Below, piece by piece: positions 48,401 to 56,877 of a stretch of DNA of 64,000 nucleotides. The notes beneath the pieces were generated by a model, which worked only from the letters and a program-made list of their open reading frames with translations, ran no database searches and was not told the origin of the DNA. Source of the stretch: Solea solea (lineage: Eukaryota; Chordata; Actinopteri; Pleuronectiformes; Soleidae); the NCBI RefSeq assembly GCF_958295425.1, contig NC_081153.1:4592028-4656027 (forward strand). Reading direction: 5' to 3'. The position numbers were made by a program, and so were the translations under genes. Numbering within the stretch: the first letter of the stretch is position 1; every line of letters begins with the position of its first letter.

Positions 48401-51400
48401 TCTTAGATTGAATTTGAATTTTGAGTTTTGCATCGAAATCAGACTTTGAATTTTAAAAGCCATCAAATTTCAAGCACTGGACTTTTTTCTTTGCTTTTTG
48501 TCTTTTGATGTCTCAAAAAAATTTGATGTCTCAAAAAATTGATGTCTCAAAAAAATTTGATGTCTCAAAAAAATGTGATGCCTCAAAAAATTTCCAAAAC
48601 CCAGTGCTTCAAACTTGATGGCTTTTAAAATTCAAAGTTCGAGTTCGATGCAAAAAATCAGTGTTAGAAATTCAAATTCAAACTAAATGGCACAGATTTA
48701 CTTCCATAGGAAAGGACGCTCACGTTGGGGAGCTGCCGGACTCATCCTCACTCTCCTCGGCTGCATGGGTGTAAAACTGCAGCAGCTCGTCCTTCAGGTT
48801 CAGCTCATGATGCAGCTGTGCCACCTGCAAAATGTTCATAACTCATTTTAGAATGTGTAGTTATGAGGAAAATATACACACACACCAGACCACACCAGTG
48901 GGTGCAGACCTCCTCTGTGATGTGTCCCACTTGTATCTCCAGATAGTCATTCTGCTCAGTCAGTATTTGGTTCTTCTTGAGAAGAGACTGACCGATCCGC
49001 GCCGCCAACTCCAGATCCCTCTCTTTCTATTGGTCACGACGACAAGAGGAGAAAAAAAAGAAAAATGATCAAGGACAAATAGTTTAAACCCAGTCTGATT
49101 TATTACCTTATTAACAACTTTCAAACAATTAATAAGCTCCTTTAGTACCATGTTTTAAATGTGTGGGACATAATCAATAAAGTGATCAAATATCTTAATA
49201 TGATACATTGTCCATCAAGTGTTAAACAGGTGTTCCACAAGGCTCTGATCTAGGTCATATCAATAACATAATATTGATCGAGTGTGATGTCAGCACAGTT
49301 GAGTGAACGGCTGCCAAACTGAGAACTACAACAATTAATAACCTACGTTTCTCTCATCAGAGGGGAAATGATTTTTACATTTTCAGTTTACAGTTTTACA
49401 GAATTTAAAGAAACATCTATAACTGTGATTTATTGACCATTTGATTGTTGAGAAATTGATTTATAAAAAATGTAAATGGTATGATACGCTTACATTGTAC
49501 ATTGTTACAGTACTGTTTTTGTCAAAACTATTGTTTGTAACATATAAATAAAATAAAATAAAATTCTATTCTATTATAAAGATCCTCTAAAATAACATGT
49601 ACTGAGCAATCGCACGTTTACATGATCAGTTTTATCTGCAACAGCCTCAAATCAATGCACCAGCCTGATGTTTCTGATGATGTTACACTCACTGACTCAG
49701 AAGTTTTTACATGATATTATATGTTAATTCAGAGTAATAATATCTATTCTTTCTTCATAGTAGACGCAAATGACACAAACACACACAAACGAATCGCTGG
49801 GAACTGTCCGTTACATAATCAAATAAAGTGCCTGCACAAAATCCCGTCTGCTGCAGGAAAAAAAAAGAGTTTACAAATCTGTGGTTCAAACAGAGCATCT
49901 CACCTCCTCCAAAAGACGTGTGATGGCGTCGATGTCATTGTACGTCTTGGTCATCTGGCCTACTCTGTCTGCACATAGCACTGTGGACATAAGGAAGACA
50001 CACAGACACAGAGAGGTCAGAAAGTAATCCAGAGGTTTCTGTGCCTTTGATGCATCTGCGTCTGCTGTGTGATGCCAGCACACAAACACACTCACACAAG
50101 CAGCCTCATTACATAACACACACACACACACACGCAGAGTTTAAAAAAGTCCTCCTCTCAGAGGTGACGGACAGGCTGTGTTTCCACGCAACACTTCCAT
50201 CACTGCTCACGCATTATTGGTGTGTGAAAGAGCAGGTCACAGTGAAAGGGGAAGAGGTGGTTTTCCATGGCGCACAATAATGGGCCGTATTTTGCCCTGA
50301 GGCGACGTCTGTTTCTGATTCAGAGGCCTCGTCGATAACATGCTGCACAAAGTCAGTGCATGTGTAAACCCCCTGTGATCCTGTTAGTGTTACACACAGC
50401 ACAGATAGAACAATAATTGTGTTGTTTTCACAATAGAGGGTTTAAGTTTACAGGAGTACAACAGAGTGCATTTATGTGTGTGTTCTTGTGTTTGTGGCTT
50501 TTTATGAAGACCAAAAAAACTTATAAACCATACAGAGTGAGGACATTCTGGCTGGTCCACACTTCTTTAAATGGCTTTCTTTGGGGTTAAGACCTGGTGT
50601 TAGGGTTTTGTTTGGGATAGAATTGGGTTGTGGTTTGGGTTAGAATTGGGTTTTGATTTGGGTTAGAACTGGGTTTTGGTTTGGTTAGAATGGGGTTTTG
50701 GTTTGGGTTAGAATTGGGTTTTGGGCTTCCATCCTATTGTGGAAAACAAAGCTTTTTCAGCACCATACAACTGTGAATAATTCTATATTTATTCAAATAC
50801 ATATTATTTGCCCTTTAAATGAGTTGCTGTTATGCTGAAACAACCAAACATGTGTTTCATCATAGAAGAAATGAAATATAGTTATATATTATGCCTCAAC
50901 ATAAAGTTGTGTGTCTGTAAGTAAAACTATTCAGTCAAATGGCAACTTCATACACAATTCAAGCACTTTTCAAAACCTGGGGAAGAACAACATTAAAAAT
51001 GTGAGCGTTCTCAAGGATTTTCAAGCACCTGTACACAAACCCTGAAAATGCTCATGTACAAACAGCAGCTCGTACATGATCAACAACCAAACCTTTCAAA
51101 TATTAGTCTTCCATGCACACGTTACCTTTCCTTTGCCCCTGACAGTACCAGTCATGCAGCTCACACTCCTCCATCCTGCTCTCACAGCACATCAGTACAT
51201 CTCTTCCCTTGGCCTCACACGCGGATGTTAAAAGTGATGCAAATACTGACGCAATCACTTTAAACCTCTTCCTCTCACCTTCACTGTTTCAGGCCCCAGA
51301 GACTGAATTATCCTCCACCCACACAAACGCCTCAGTGAGCCAGTGCGAGGGAGCGAATGCACAACACACACACACACACACACATGCGCGCGCGTGTGCG

Positions 51401-53330
51401 TTTTGGAAAAAATCTGAGCTACAGGATCTGATGTTTTTATTATGATTGGACATAAGAAAGTTGTTAGATGGAAGACGGACGCCGATCAAGTGTGGACTTC
51501 ACACATCTGTCTCCTCTCTTTTATTCCCTCAGTTTGTCTGTTATCTACTCGACACTGAGCAAGGACACTGTGCATGTATCTGCCTGCAGCAGCTGTAACC
51601 ATGGTGACCATCACACACACGCACACACACACACACACACACACTTGTTAGTGCAGCAGTCGTAGTGAGGACACTCATAGACATAACAACCTTAACCATC
51701 ATAAGTAAGTGCCTAACATTAACCCTTACCCTGAAAAAGCCCTTTAAATGGGCGACAGAACATGAGGACCGGCCATTTTGGGCCAACTTTCCCTAAATGT
51801 CCTCATTCCCTTTGGTTTATACACTTTTTTTTGGTCCTCACACAGGTAACCATACAAGAACACATTAACCTTTAACCTTACCCTAACCTAACCCTAAGAC
51901 CAAATCTTAACCCTGAAAAAGGTCTTTTAAGGGGGGACAGAATGTGAGGACCAGCCAAAATGTCCTCACACACATATATTTGCACAGCAGTCGCAGTGAG
52001 GACACATCACAGAAGTAATGCACTCCATAGCCCCTTACCTTAACCTTAACCATCACGGCTAAACACCTAACATTAACCCTTAAATCTAAACTAAACTAAA
52101 CTCACCAGATTTTCACCAGAAACAGTCAAAATGTCTTGGAATGATGGAGATGGAGACAGTGACATCTGGTGGATTTCTTTAGTATAACACACCTCTTATA
52201 TACATGACGTGTGTGTAATGATGATGGCAGTGGCCAAACTCACAGAAGTATTTGAGAGTCTCTTCGATCTGCTCCGTGGTCAGGTCGAGCCTGGCGTCCG
52301 GTGCCACGAGCGGCGTGTGCAGCCAGTCATCGTGGTCGTAGCCGTAGACCGTGTCGGCGCGCAGACGGTAAACCGGCAGCTGCTCCTCCAGAAGACTGAT
52401 GATCTCAAACTCTGGCAGGTCGGTGCTGTTGCACACATCTGACCATCGAGGAGAGGAGAGGAGAGGACGGAGATTAACATGTGATGTTTTATGTACTTAA
52501 AAAGAAGATCTTTTTAGATGGAAAGTACAAAAAAGTACAATTTTGGTATTTTTAAGTATTTAATCATAACAAAAACAAGAGTTTTTATACATGTTAACCC
52601 CTCAAAAATGATTGCGATGACACAGAATAATAATAATAATGATAATAATCTGAAGATAATAGGTTCCTTGCACAAATTAGTGCCAGGAGCCGTTTCTGTA
52701 TTCGTGCTCGGGCAAACCAGGGGTCAAACTCATTTTGATCTCAAGTGGGCCAGACCATTAAAATAATGGCATAATAACCTATAAACAAGAAGAGTTTCAA
52801 ATGTTTCCCTTTGTTTTAATTAAGTATCTTTTTATAAACAAAGAAAAATAAGTGAAACTTCAACAATACTTTTGAAACCTCTGTTCTAGAGTAAAACCAA
52901 AATCTGTGCAGTATTGAGTCAAGTCACAAATGTATTACAAATACTGCGGCTAACATCGGACACTGCTCTGTTTTTAAGACAGCACTCCTTCCTATAAATA
53001 TGTTATTCTTCTATATTTGGCCTTATTATTTAATAATTTAAAAGTATTAGTAACTCCACTATAAGAACCACAATCACACACACACACAGACAGACCTGTG
53101 ATTGTCTCGGCGTCCCTGCAGTCAGGCGCCGCCGGCTGTGGGTCAGTCTGGCTGGACTCTCCCACGCTCACATACTGCTCCTCGGTGGTGGTGGTGGTGG
53201 TGGACTCAGGGTCCGGGTCCGGGTCCGGGTCCAGGTCCGGGGGCAGCGAGGGGCCTGGGGAGGCCAGCGTGGCTCAACTCTCACTTTTGGAGAGAAACGG
53301 GGGCCATGGGCGCCTGGATAGAGACTCCTG
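40268..53330 (-). CDS. trak1: Trafficking kinesin-binding protein 1 (18 exons placed, 5' end missing)
   Basis: Adaptor that couples mitochondria, through the outer-membrane GTPases Miro1/2, to kinesin-1 and dynein-dynactin for transport along microtubules. Eighteen exons agree in phase: 53330-53096, 52438-52244, 49980-49904, 49026-48910, 48824-48724, 48299-48203, 48120-48042, 47942-47812, 47717-47643, 47526-47389, 47305-47229, 46349-46098, 44880-44597, 43449-43331, 43240-43006, 42373-42268, 41801-41676, 40862-40268. They total 1013 codons including the stop; human TRAK1 is about 950 residues. Codons 79-420 form the coiled-coil HAP1_N-type region (DVCNSTDLPE, EEQLPVYRLRADTVYGYDHD, LSQIVDLQKKAK, LHEAQEELKNLRNR). 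Codons 620-815 contain the TRAK C-terminal region (LHHWQQLAQPHLG, FTTCRILHPTDELTRVTP, TPCTPRRLSL). The last exon gives RGISAAMY, NFLASKPARSILKEV and GIRRNRSYPAMVG. TRAK1 rather than TRAK2 rests mainly on the cck neighbour. Oddities: an in-frame TGA in the first placed exon, one GC donor, and a C-terminus (MKAPGPQE) shorter than in mammals. Confidence 0.95.
41372..41657. repeat. ATATT-type pentanucleotide microsatellite
   Basis: About 285 bp of TATAT/TTATA units changing to CATAT units near 41585-41630. It begins about 19 bases after the GC donor of trak1 exon Q (read on the minus strand). Confidence 0.95.
41676..41801 (-). CDS. trak1: trak1 exon Q (GC donor)
   Basis: LNPVPASSSCVMTSSLLGTP then AVTPCTPRRLSLRTSESSTNL. 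The phase-2 junction to exon R requires splicing at CTCAG|GCAAGG, a GC donor with otherwise good consensus; no GT is in the right place and phase. Confidence 0.93.
42268..42373 (-). CDS. trak1: trak1 exon P
   Basis: AYYPGKCMAHTSSTYTFTTC then RILHPTDELTRVTP, nearly identical to mammalian TRAK1. Acceptor preceded by a GT run (minus strand) at 42392-42424. Confidence 0.97.
42635..42930 (+). mobile_element. L2-like LINE 3' end in trak1 intron
   Basis: CAACCGGTCGAGGCAGATGG, AAAGGGAGTTTTTTCTCTCC, GCCTTGAGATAATGTACGCT and GGCGCTATACAAATAAAATG with GAATT pentamers are the well-known 3' region of a very common fish L2-type LINE. Lies antisense to trak1. Confidence 0.8.
43006..43240 (-). CDS. trak1: trak1 exon O (serine-rich)
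   Basis: VYPWGGFEEDEPGEQYFQNL then PTSSASASPAVHLP, eight Ser in a row, STSGTVDANVGQPLHRLAAL and a Ser/Pro-rich end. FEEDEPG matches FEEDDTG of mammals; the rest is a fast-changing linker. The Ser run is coded by AGC/TCC-type triplets on the minus strand (GGA/GGAGGA on plus) and may vary in length. Confidence 0.9.
43331..43449 (-). CDS. trak1: trak1 exon N
   Basis: SATLHHWQQLAQPHLGVILD then ARPGVVPKGYRPLELELEQ: the most diagnostic TRAK C-terminal block. Confidence 0.97.
44597..44880 (-). CDS. trak1: trak1 exon M (tandem CAGCAG acceptor)
   Basis: Gives LRLALRRLSLRRQNNLSERR then FFEEERERW, then LLTPSESIMSLGN and AYLPDKLQIVKPLE. The acceptor is CTGACAGCAG, so splicing after either CAG keeps frame and adds or omits one Ser. 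The serine/phenylalanine-rich insert seen between SIMSLG and YLP in human TRAK1 is absent. Confidence 0.94.
45100..45640. repeat. Unnamed dispersed repeat, copy 2, in trak1 intron
   Basis: The part 45360-45630 matches 16110-16310 in order and orientation. Flanking stretches (45100-45250) have the same style but weaker similarity. Confidence 0.6.
45919..46001. repeat. 41-bp two-copy tandem duplication
   Basis: GGACGCCGTGCGATGGACAG and the following CTGGTATTGTCCAGTACGTGC occur twice head to tail (45920-45960, 45961-46001) with one base change. Each copy contains a small hairpin GGACAG/CTGTCC. In the intron 3' of trak1 exon L. Confidence 0.85.
46098..46349 (-). CDS. trak1: trak1 exon L
   Basis: THRKRVFETVKNVNQTVRQR then SLTPTGSNIPGSNQSLSAHTS and LDNRTQSILMETAANQA. 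This matches the linker after the coiled coil in mammals (QKRVFETVRNINQVVKQRSLTP). Phase 2 in and out. Confidence 0.95.
46985..47035 (+). mobile_element. LINE 3'-tail fragment in trak1 intron
   Basis: CTTTATAAATAAAGTTGGAT and ATTGGATT units as at 38312-38358; inserted in opposite orientation to trak1. Confidence 0.6.
47229..47305 (-). CDS. trak1: trak1 exon K
   Basis: DSLAAEIEGTMRKEMTLDDP then ECEEQ, completing Lys with the first base of exon L. Donor GTACGG. Confidence 0.93.
47389..47526 (-). CDS. trak1: trak1 exon J
   Basis: LQELEEKYSECIEMLHEAQE then ELKNLRNRNYPAGTPRRYHPLGLYPM. End of the coiled-coil region; 46 codons, phase 0. Confidence 0.96.
47643..47717 (-). CDS. trak1: trak1 exon I
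   Basis: YAVENEELSQHLVAAKDAQR then QLTAE; 25 codons, phase 0 both ends, acceptor TTTTTTAG. Confidence 0.94.
47812..47942 (-). CDS. trak1: trak1 exon H
   Basis: LSSLQISTIAEELARKTEDA then SRQQEEITHLLSQIVDLQKKAKS. Strong match to the mammalian coiled-coil core; ends in phase 0 at donor GTGAGA. Confidence 0.97.
48042..48120 (-). CDS. trak1: trak1 exon G
   Basis: AHHLKSETEIYEEKEQQLVN then DCVKEL: highly conserved coiled-coil block; 26 codons plus one base; donor GTGAGT. Confidence 0.96.
48203..48299 (-). CDS. trak1: trak1 exon F
   Basis: GKRSKLATASGGDTLQKKLK then ELEEENLSLRSE: coiled coil. The human counterpart (DSLQKKLKDLEEENVVLRSE) matches in its second half. Phase 2 in, phase 0 out. Confidence 0.93.
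48382..48706. mobile_element. Foldback / MITE-like element in trak1 intron
   Basis: Left arm 48382-48480 and right arm 48599-48706 are imperfect reverse complements, each starting TGGAAGTAAATCTGTGCCAT at the outer end. The core (about 48505-48592) is a tandem repeat of GATGTCTCAAAAAAATTT. It has no coding capacity and takes up 325 of the 424 bases of the intron between trak1 exons E and F. No clear target duplication. A truncated relative is at window start. Confidence 0.9.
48724..48824 (-). CDS. trak1: trak1 exon E
   Basis: VAQLHHELNLKDELLQFYTH then AAEESEDESGSSP. Conserved LKDELLQFYT block. The donor at 48723 lies only 17 bases from the foldback element in the next intron. Confidence 0.95.
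48910..49026 (-). CDS. trak1: trak1 exon D
   Basis: KERDLELAARIGQSLLKKNQ onward to GHITEE: coiled-coil core, phase 0 at both ends, 39 codons. The acceptor is a weak ACCAATAG. Confidence 0.95.
49904..49980 (-). CDS. trak1: trak1 exon C
   Basis: Gives LCADRVGQMTKTYNDIDAIT then RLLEE, the exon at which TRAK isoforms with different N-termini rejoin in mammals. The ATG inside it (GQM) is the first Met codon after the in-frame TGA of exon A. Confidence 0.97.
50480..52090. repeat. Telomere-like teleost repeat members in trak1 intron
   Basis: Segments 50480-50740 and 51650-52090 share GTGAGGACATTTTGG-type wording, AAAAAGCCCTTTAAA and multiple TTAGGGTT/AACCCTAA-like pieces in both orientations. CA runs lie near 51365-51382 and 51613-51645. 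All inside the intron between exons C and B (49981-52243). Confidence 0.6.
52244..52438 (-). CDS. trak1: trak1 exon B (start of HAP1_N-type domain)
   Basis: Gives DVCNSTDLPEFEIISLLEEQ through DLTTEQIEETLKYF, nearly identical to mammalian TRAK1. Acceptor ATGGTCAG, donor GTGAGT, phase 1 on both sides. Confidence 0.97.
53096..53330 (-). CDS. trak1: trak1 exon A (most 5' placed), with in-frame TGA
   Basis: A strong acceptor (TGTCTCCTCAG) precedes it. Read in the phase set by the next exon it gives QESLSRRPWPPFLSKSES, then TGA (53276-53274), then ATLASPGPSLPPD, an Asp-Pro run, six Thr, and EEQYVSVGESSQTDPQ. The last G completes the Asp codon of exon B. Either the stop is a sequence error or allele, or the region before it is 5' UTR/intron (an alternative acceptor CTGGCCTCCCCAG lies just after it). 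Confidence 0.75.
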
Positions 53331-53754
53331 CTGAGGAGACAGGAGACAAGGGGAGTTAAGGAGGGAACTCAACATACAGATGTGACACACAAACACACAC
53401 ACACACACACATATTTGTTTTTTTTGTCATTATAAAAACATTACTCTATATTACTGTAGATCTTCAGCAGGTCACACTGTATTTAGAGTACGATAGATTT
53501 TTAGATAGATCTAAAAATATGTCTCGACGGCTCTGGCATATTAACTCCTCCTGTTGTCTTTGAACCAGAAATGTCATCTCCATACAAAACATGAAGAAAA
53601 GCTCTACTGGTTTATTTAAAGATGAGGAAATGAAGTAGAAGAGAAAGAAGAGCAGACTCTTGTGACTGCTGTGAGGCTGCAGTTACCACTGGGAGACAGA
53701 GAAGAGAGCAGCTCTGTATTTGTGAACAGTTTGTCGTTAAACTGTGACCAAAAT

Positions 53755-53895
53755 AGTATATATATATACATATATATATACGTATATATATATATATATA
53801 TGTGTATATATATGTACATGTATATATGTATATATATATACATATATGTATATATGTATATATATATATGTATGTATATATATATGTATGTATAC
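53755..53895. repeat. TA/TG microsatellite
   Basis: Long alternating TATATGTATA-type tract; frames through it encode only Tyr/Ile/Met runs. Confidence 0.9.
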
Positions 53896-54439
53896 ATATA
53901 TCAAACATGACTCAGCTAAAATTCTTCTGCTGATTTTTATTTATGGTATATACTATTTCAGTCAGGGAGAATTATGTCTTCTGTCTATGACTCAGCACAA
54001 ATGTGTTGTGAACAGCTCCATACGTTCATAAATGCTCTAAAAATGACTAAAAGTGTTATGGTCCCGTCCCTAATTGAAAGTTAATGTGTGTCTGACATTC
54101 GCTGTGTGGTTCCCACCCTCACAGTCTCTCAGCCTCACGTTGAACCCAGAGTCCGCACAAATCGATGCATCACTCTTTCTCTCGCTCTCATTCTCTTTCC
54201 CTGCAGAGTCTTTAAGTTAAAACTGCTGCTGCTGCTGCTGCTGACTCTGCAGTGAGACAGCTGCCAGCAAGCTGCTTAAATCCCAATCTGCCCTCTGCAG
54301 ACAGCACTTCTCATCTGACGGGATGTGAATAAAGAAGCAGACGAGTGTTAAGAGCCACTCTGGAAAAACAGCGATACATAACGAGGCGGTCTAACTTAAT
54401 GGATCCCAGCGAGGGGAAATGATTTCTCCTTCATTCCAA

Positions 54440-55080
54440 TCGTGGAAGAGGTCGTGTGGTTCGAAGAACTGTGGTCTGTGCAGCAAGAAGACCCGGGTTC
54501 ATGACCCGGTCAGAACAAGGGCCTTGTAGGAGCCAGGTCTCATTTGTATCTGTGAGTTTTCCCCCCAACCACTAGAGGGTTGTATTTCATTTCTTATATT
54601 CTTATATTTAAAATATTTCATAAAAATTGGTTAATAATGTGATGTGAAGAGACAATGCTGCAGGAGCGCTGTACAAAGTTACAGCAAATACACACCAAAC
54701 CTTCACATTAATTAATAGCATTTAACTCGTTAAAAATGTTTTACAGCATTTTTACTTTTAAAATGTCAATGATACGTGTGTTGAATGTAAATATAGGTAA
54801 TATTATACTATTATTTCTTTAAAACCTGTGTTTTTGTGGCCCCTTCGCTTGCTGCATTAATGTCAGTGTGGCCCCACCCCTGATTTAGAGTGTCTAATTT
54901 GCCTAATCTCCATATTGCATGTTTTTGGACTGTGGAAGGAAGCCCAGAGAACACAGAGGAAACCCACGCACACACAGGGAGGAACATGCAAACTCCATGC
55001 AGAAAGACCCTTGTTGTGACCGGGTCATGAACCCGGGTCCTCTTACTGCAAAGGCAAGTGTGCTAACCTGCAAAACCACA
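54440..55080. repeat. Two more copies of the CATGCAAACTCC / tRNA-like family
   Basis: 54480-54535 and 54905-55070 share GAACCCGGGTC and the CATGCAAACTCCATGCA block with the copies at 10.2, 14.4 and 36.4 kb. The second copy is the most complete, starting TTTTTGGACTGTGGAAGGAA. Confidence 0.65.
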
Positions 55081-55244
55081 TTCCCCCGACCGTGATGAGT
55101 TTGAATCTGCTGAATTCAAACTGAACGTCTCAGTGCTCACAGTGACCTTGCAGCACCTTGTTTTCATTCTGCAGAGATCTGTGTCTCACTGCGGACGCTC
55201 AGTCCCCAGGAAACAATCCACAGATCAGGATCATGAAGTGCACC

Positions 55245-55264
55245 TGTGTGTGTGCATGTGCGTG

Positions 55265-55313
<49 letters not shown>

Positions 55314-55340
55314 GCGTGCATGTGTGTGTGTGTGCGTGTG
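55245..55340. repeat. GT microsatellite with GCATG interruptions
   Basis: About 95 bp of GT with GCGT and GCATGT interruptions. Confidence 0.9.
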
Positions 55341-55577
55341 TTATGCTAAAAACAGAATAGAAATCAAGGCAGAACAAAGTCGTGTATTCATGTATATTCA
55401 TAAGTGTTTGTCTGCATGAATAATGTTTTTTTTCTCTCATGTGTTGATGGATGAGTGAATCTGACAAACACATGCATGACAGCACACACACACACTGATG
55501 ATCTGTGTGTAGCAGCCACAACAACAACCTCTCTTCATGTTTGTGAATGCAGCAACTTTAACACTGAACTCACTCTC

Positions 55578-55578
<1 letters not shown>

Positions 55579-55620
<42 letters not shown>
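55579..55620. repeat. TTG triplet microsatellite
   Basis: About 14 TTG units; a frame on the other strand gives only a Thr run. Confidence 0.9.
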
Positions 55621-56828
55621 ACTAAATGCACTGACAAGCTGCTGAGAACAATTTATGAATGCATGTTTATTAGGGACAACTTTGAATAAATATCTAATTG
55701 TGATTATTTTTTAATGGATTTGTGATTGCTGTCTTTTTTTTACATAAATATTCTAATTTTCATTGGAAAAACATTTTTAAAATGATGATATTTGTGATAT
55801 TTGTGCAGATCTGTGACAAACAAAGATGTTTTTCTTCAGTTTGTAGAATATGGTGTGAATAGCTCAGGACAATATTTAATCTAAAATGGTCATTTGACAA
55901 CACATTTTGTCATTTTAAGAATTGTTTTGTGATTTTATTAACAATTCGATGAATTGTTCAGCCCTAATGTGGATTTAACTTGGAAACAGAACTCAAAACA
56001 GTTTCTCTTTAGTGGTTTTTTTCCCACGATTTAATCACTTCAAGTCCATCTTTTTTATCAACCTTAAATATTGTGTTGTCTTCTTTCATTATACTGTTTT
56101 GTTATTTTTGTTTTTATTGTTAATCTGTGCAGTGTTGCCCTTTTCGACCGAGCCAAATTTCTCCCAAGGGAGACGAATATAATGTTATAATAGTTATTAT
56201 AACATTTCAGAGAAAATTGCCCCATCACAACTTTTTTAAAGCTCCATCAGTAAGTTACTGTTGATACGAGGCCTGATCATCACAATCTACTCAGGCTGGA
56301 CAATATGGGAAAATCCTCATTTGATATTGATAAATATATCCTAAACACATCAAATCAAATGTAGATATGACTTATTAACAATATCTTCATATTTGAATTT
56401 TTTTTCTCAGAACTAATGAAAAATGTTTGAGTTGTTTGTGCTTCTCTAAGGAAATACAGTTACTACCTTCACATTTCACATAACACCTGGTTTCTGGTGG
56501 AAATTAACGTGTGCTGGACACAACGTAATTGCCTATAAATGTGGTCAAATTCTGCTGTAACACAAATAATTAGGCTTAAAATTAAATATGTGTTACTAAA
56601 TTACTTTTTTTTTTTAAATATACATATATATATAATTTTGTTGATTCCATGTCCATTTCTTTTTAAATCAGTATATCTAATATATAAGTTATTTCACGAT
56701 GACGATCCTCATTGCAACAGCCTTTACCACCAGGAAAATATGACTTTATTACATGTTATTCATCATTATTACGCCAATCTATGCTACTGCGTGTATAAAT
56801 TGACATTGTAGTACTATAAACAAGTGAA

Positions 56829-56877
<49 letters not shown>

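Noticed and set aside
53098..53359. Plus-strand frames of 78 and 85 codons
   Set aside because: Antisense shadows of trak1 exon A; their Val, Gly/Ser and Trp/Gly-Pro runs come from the triplet repeats.
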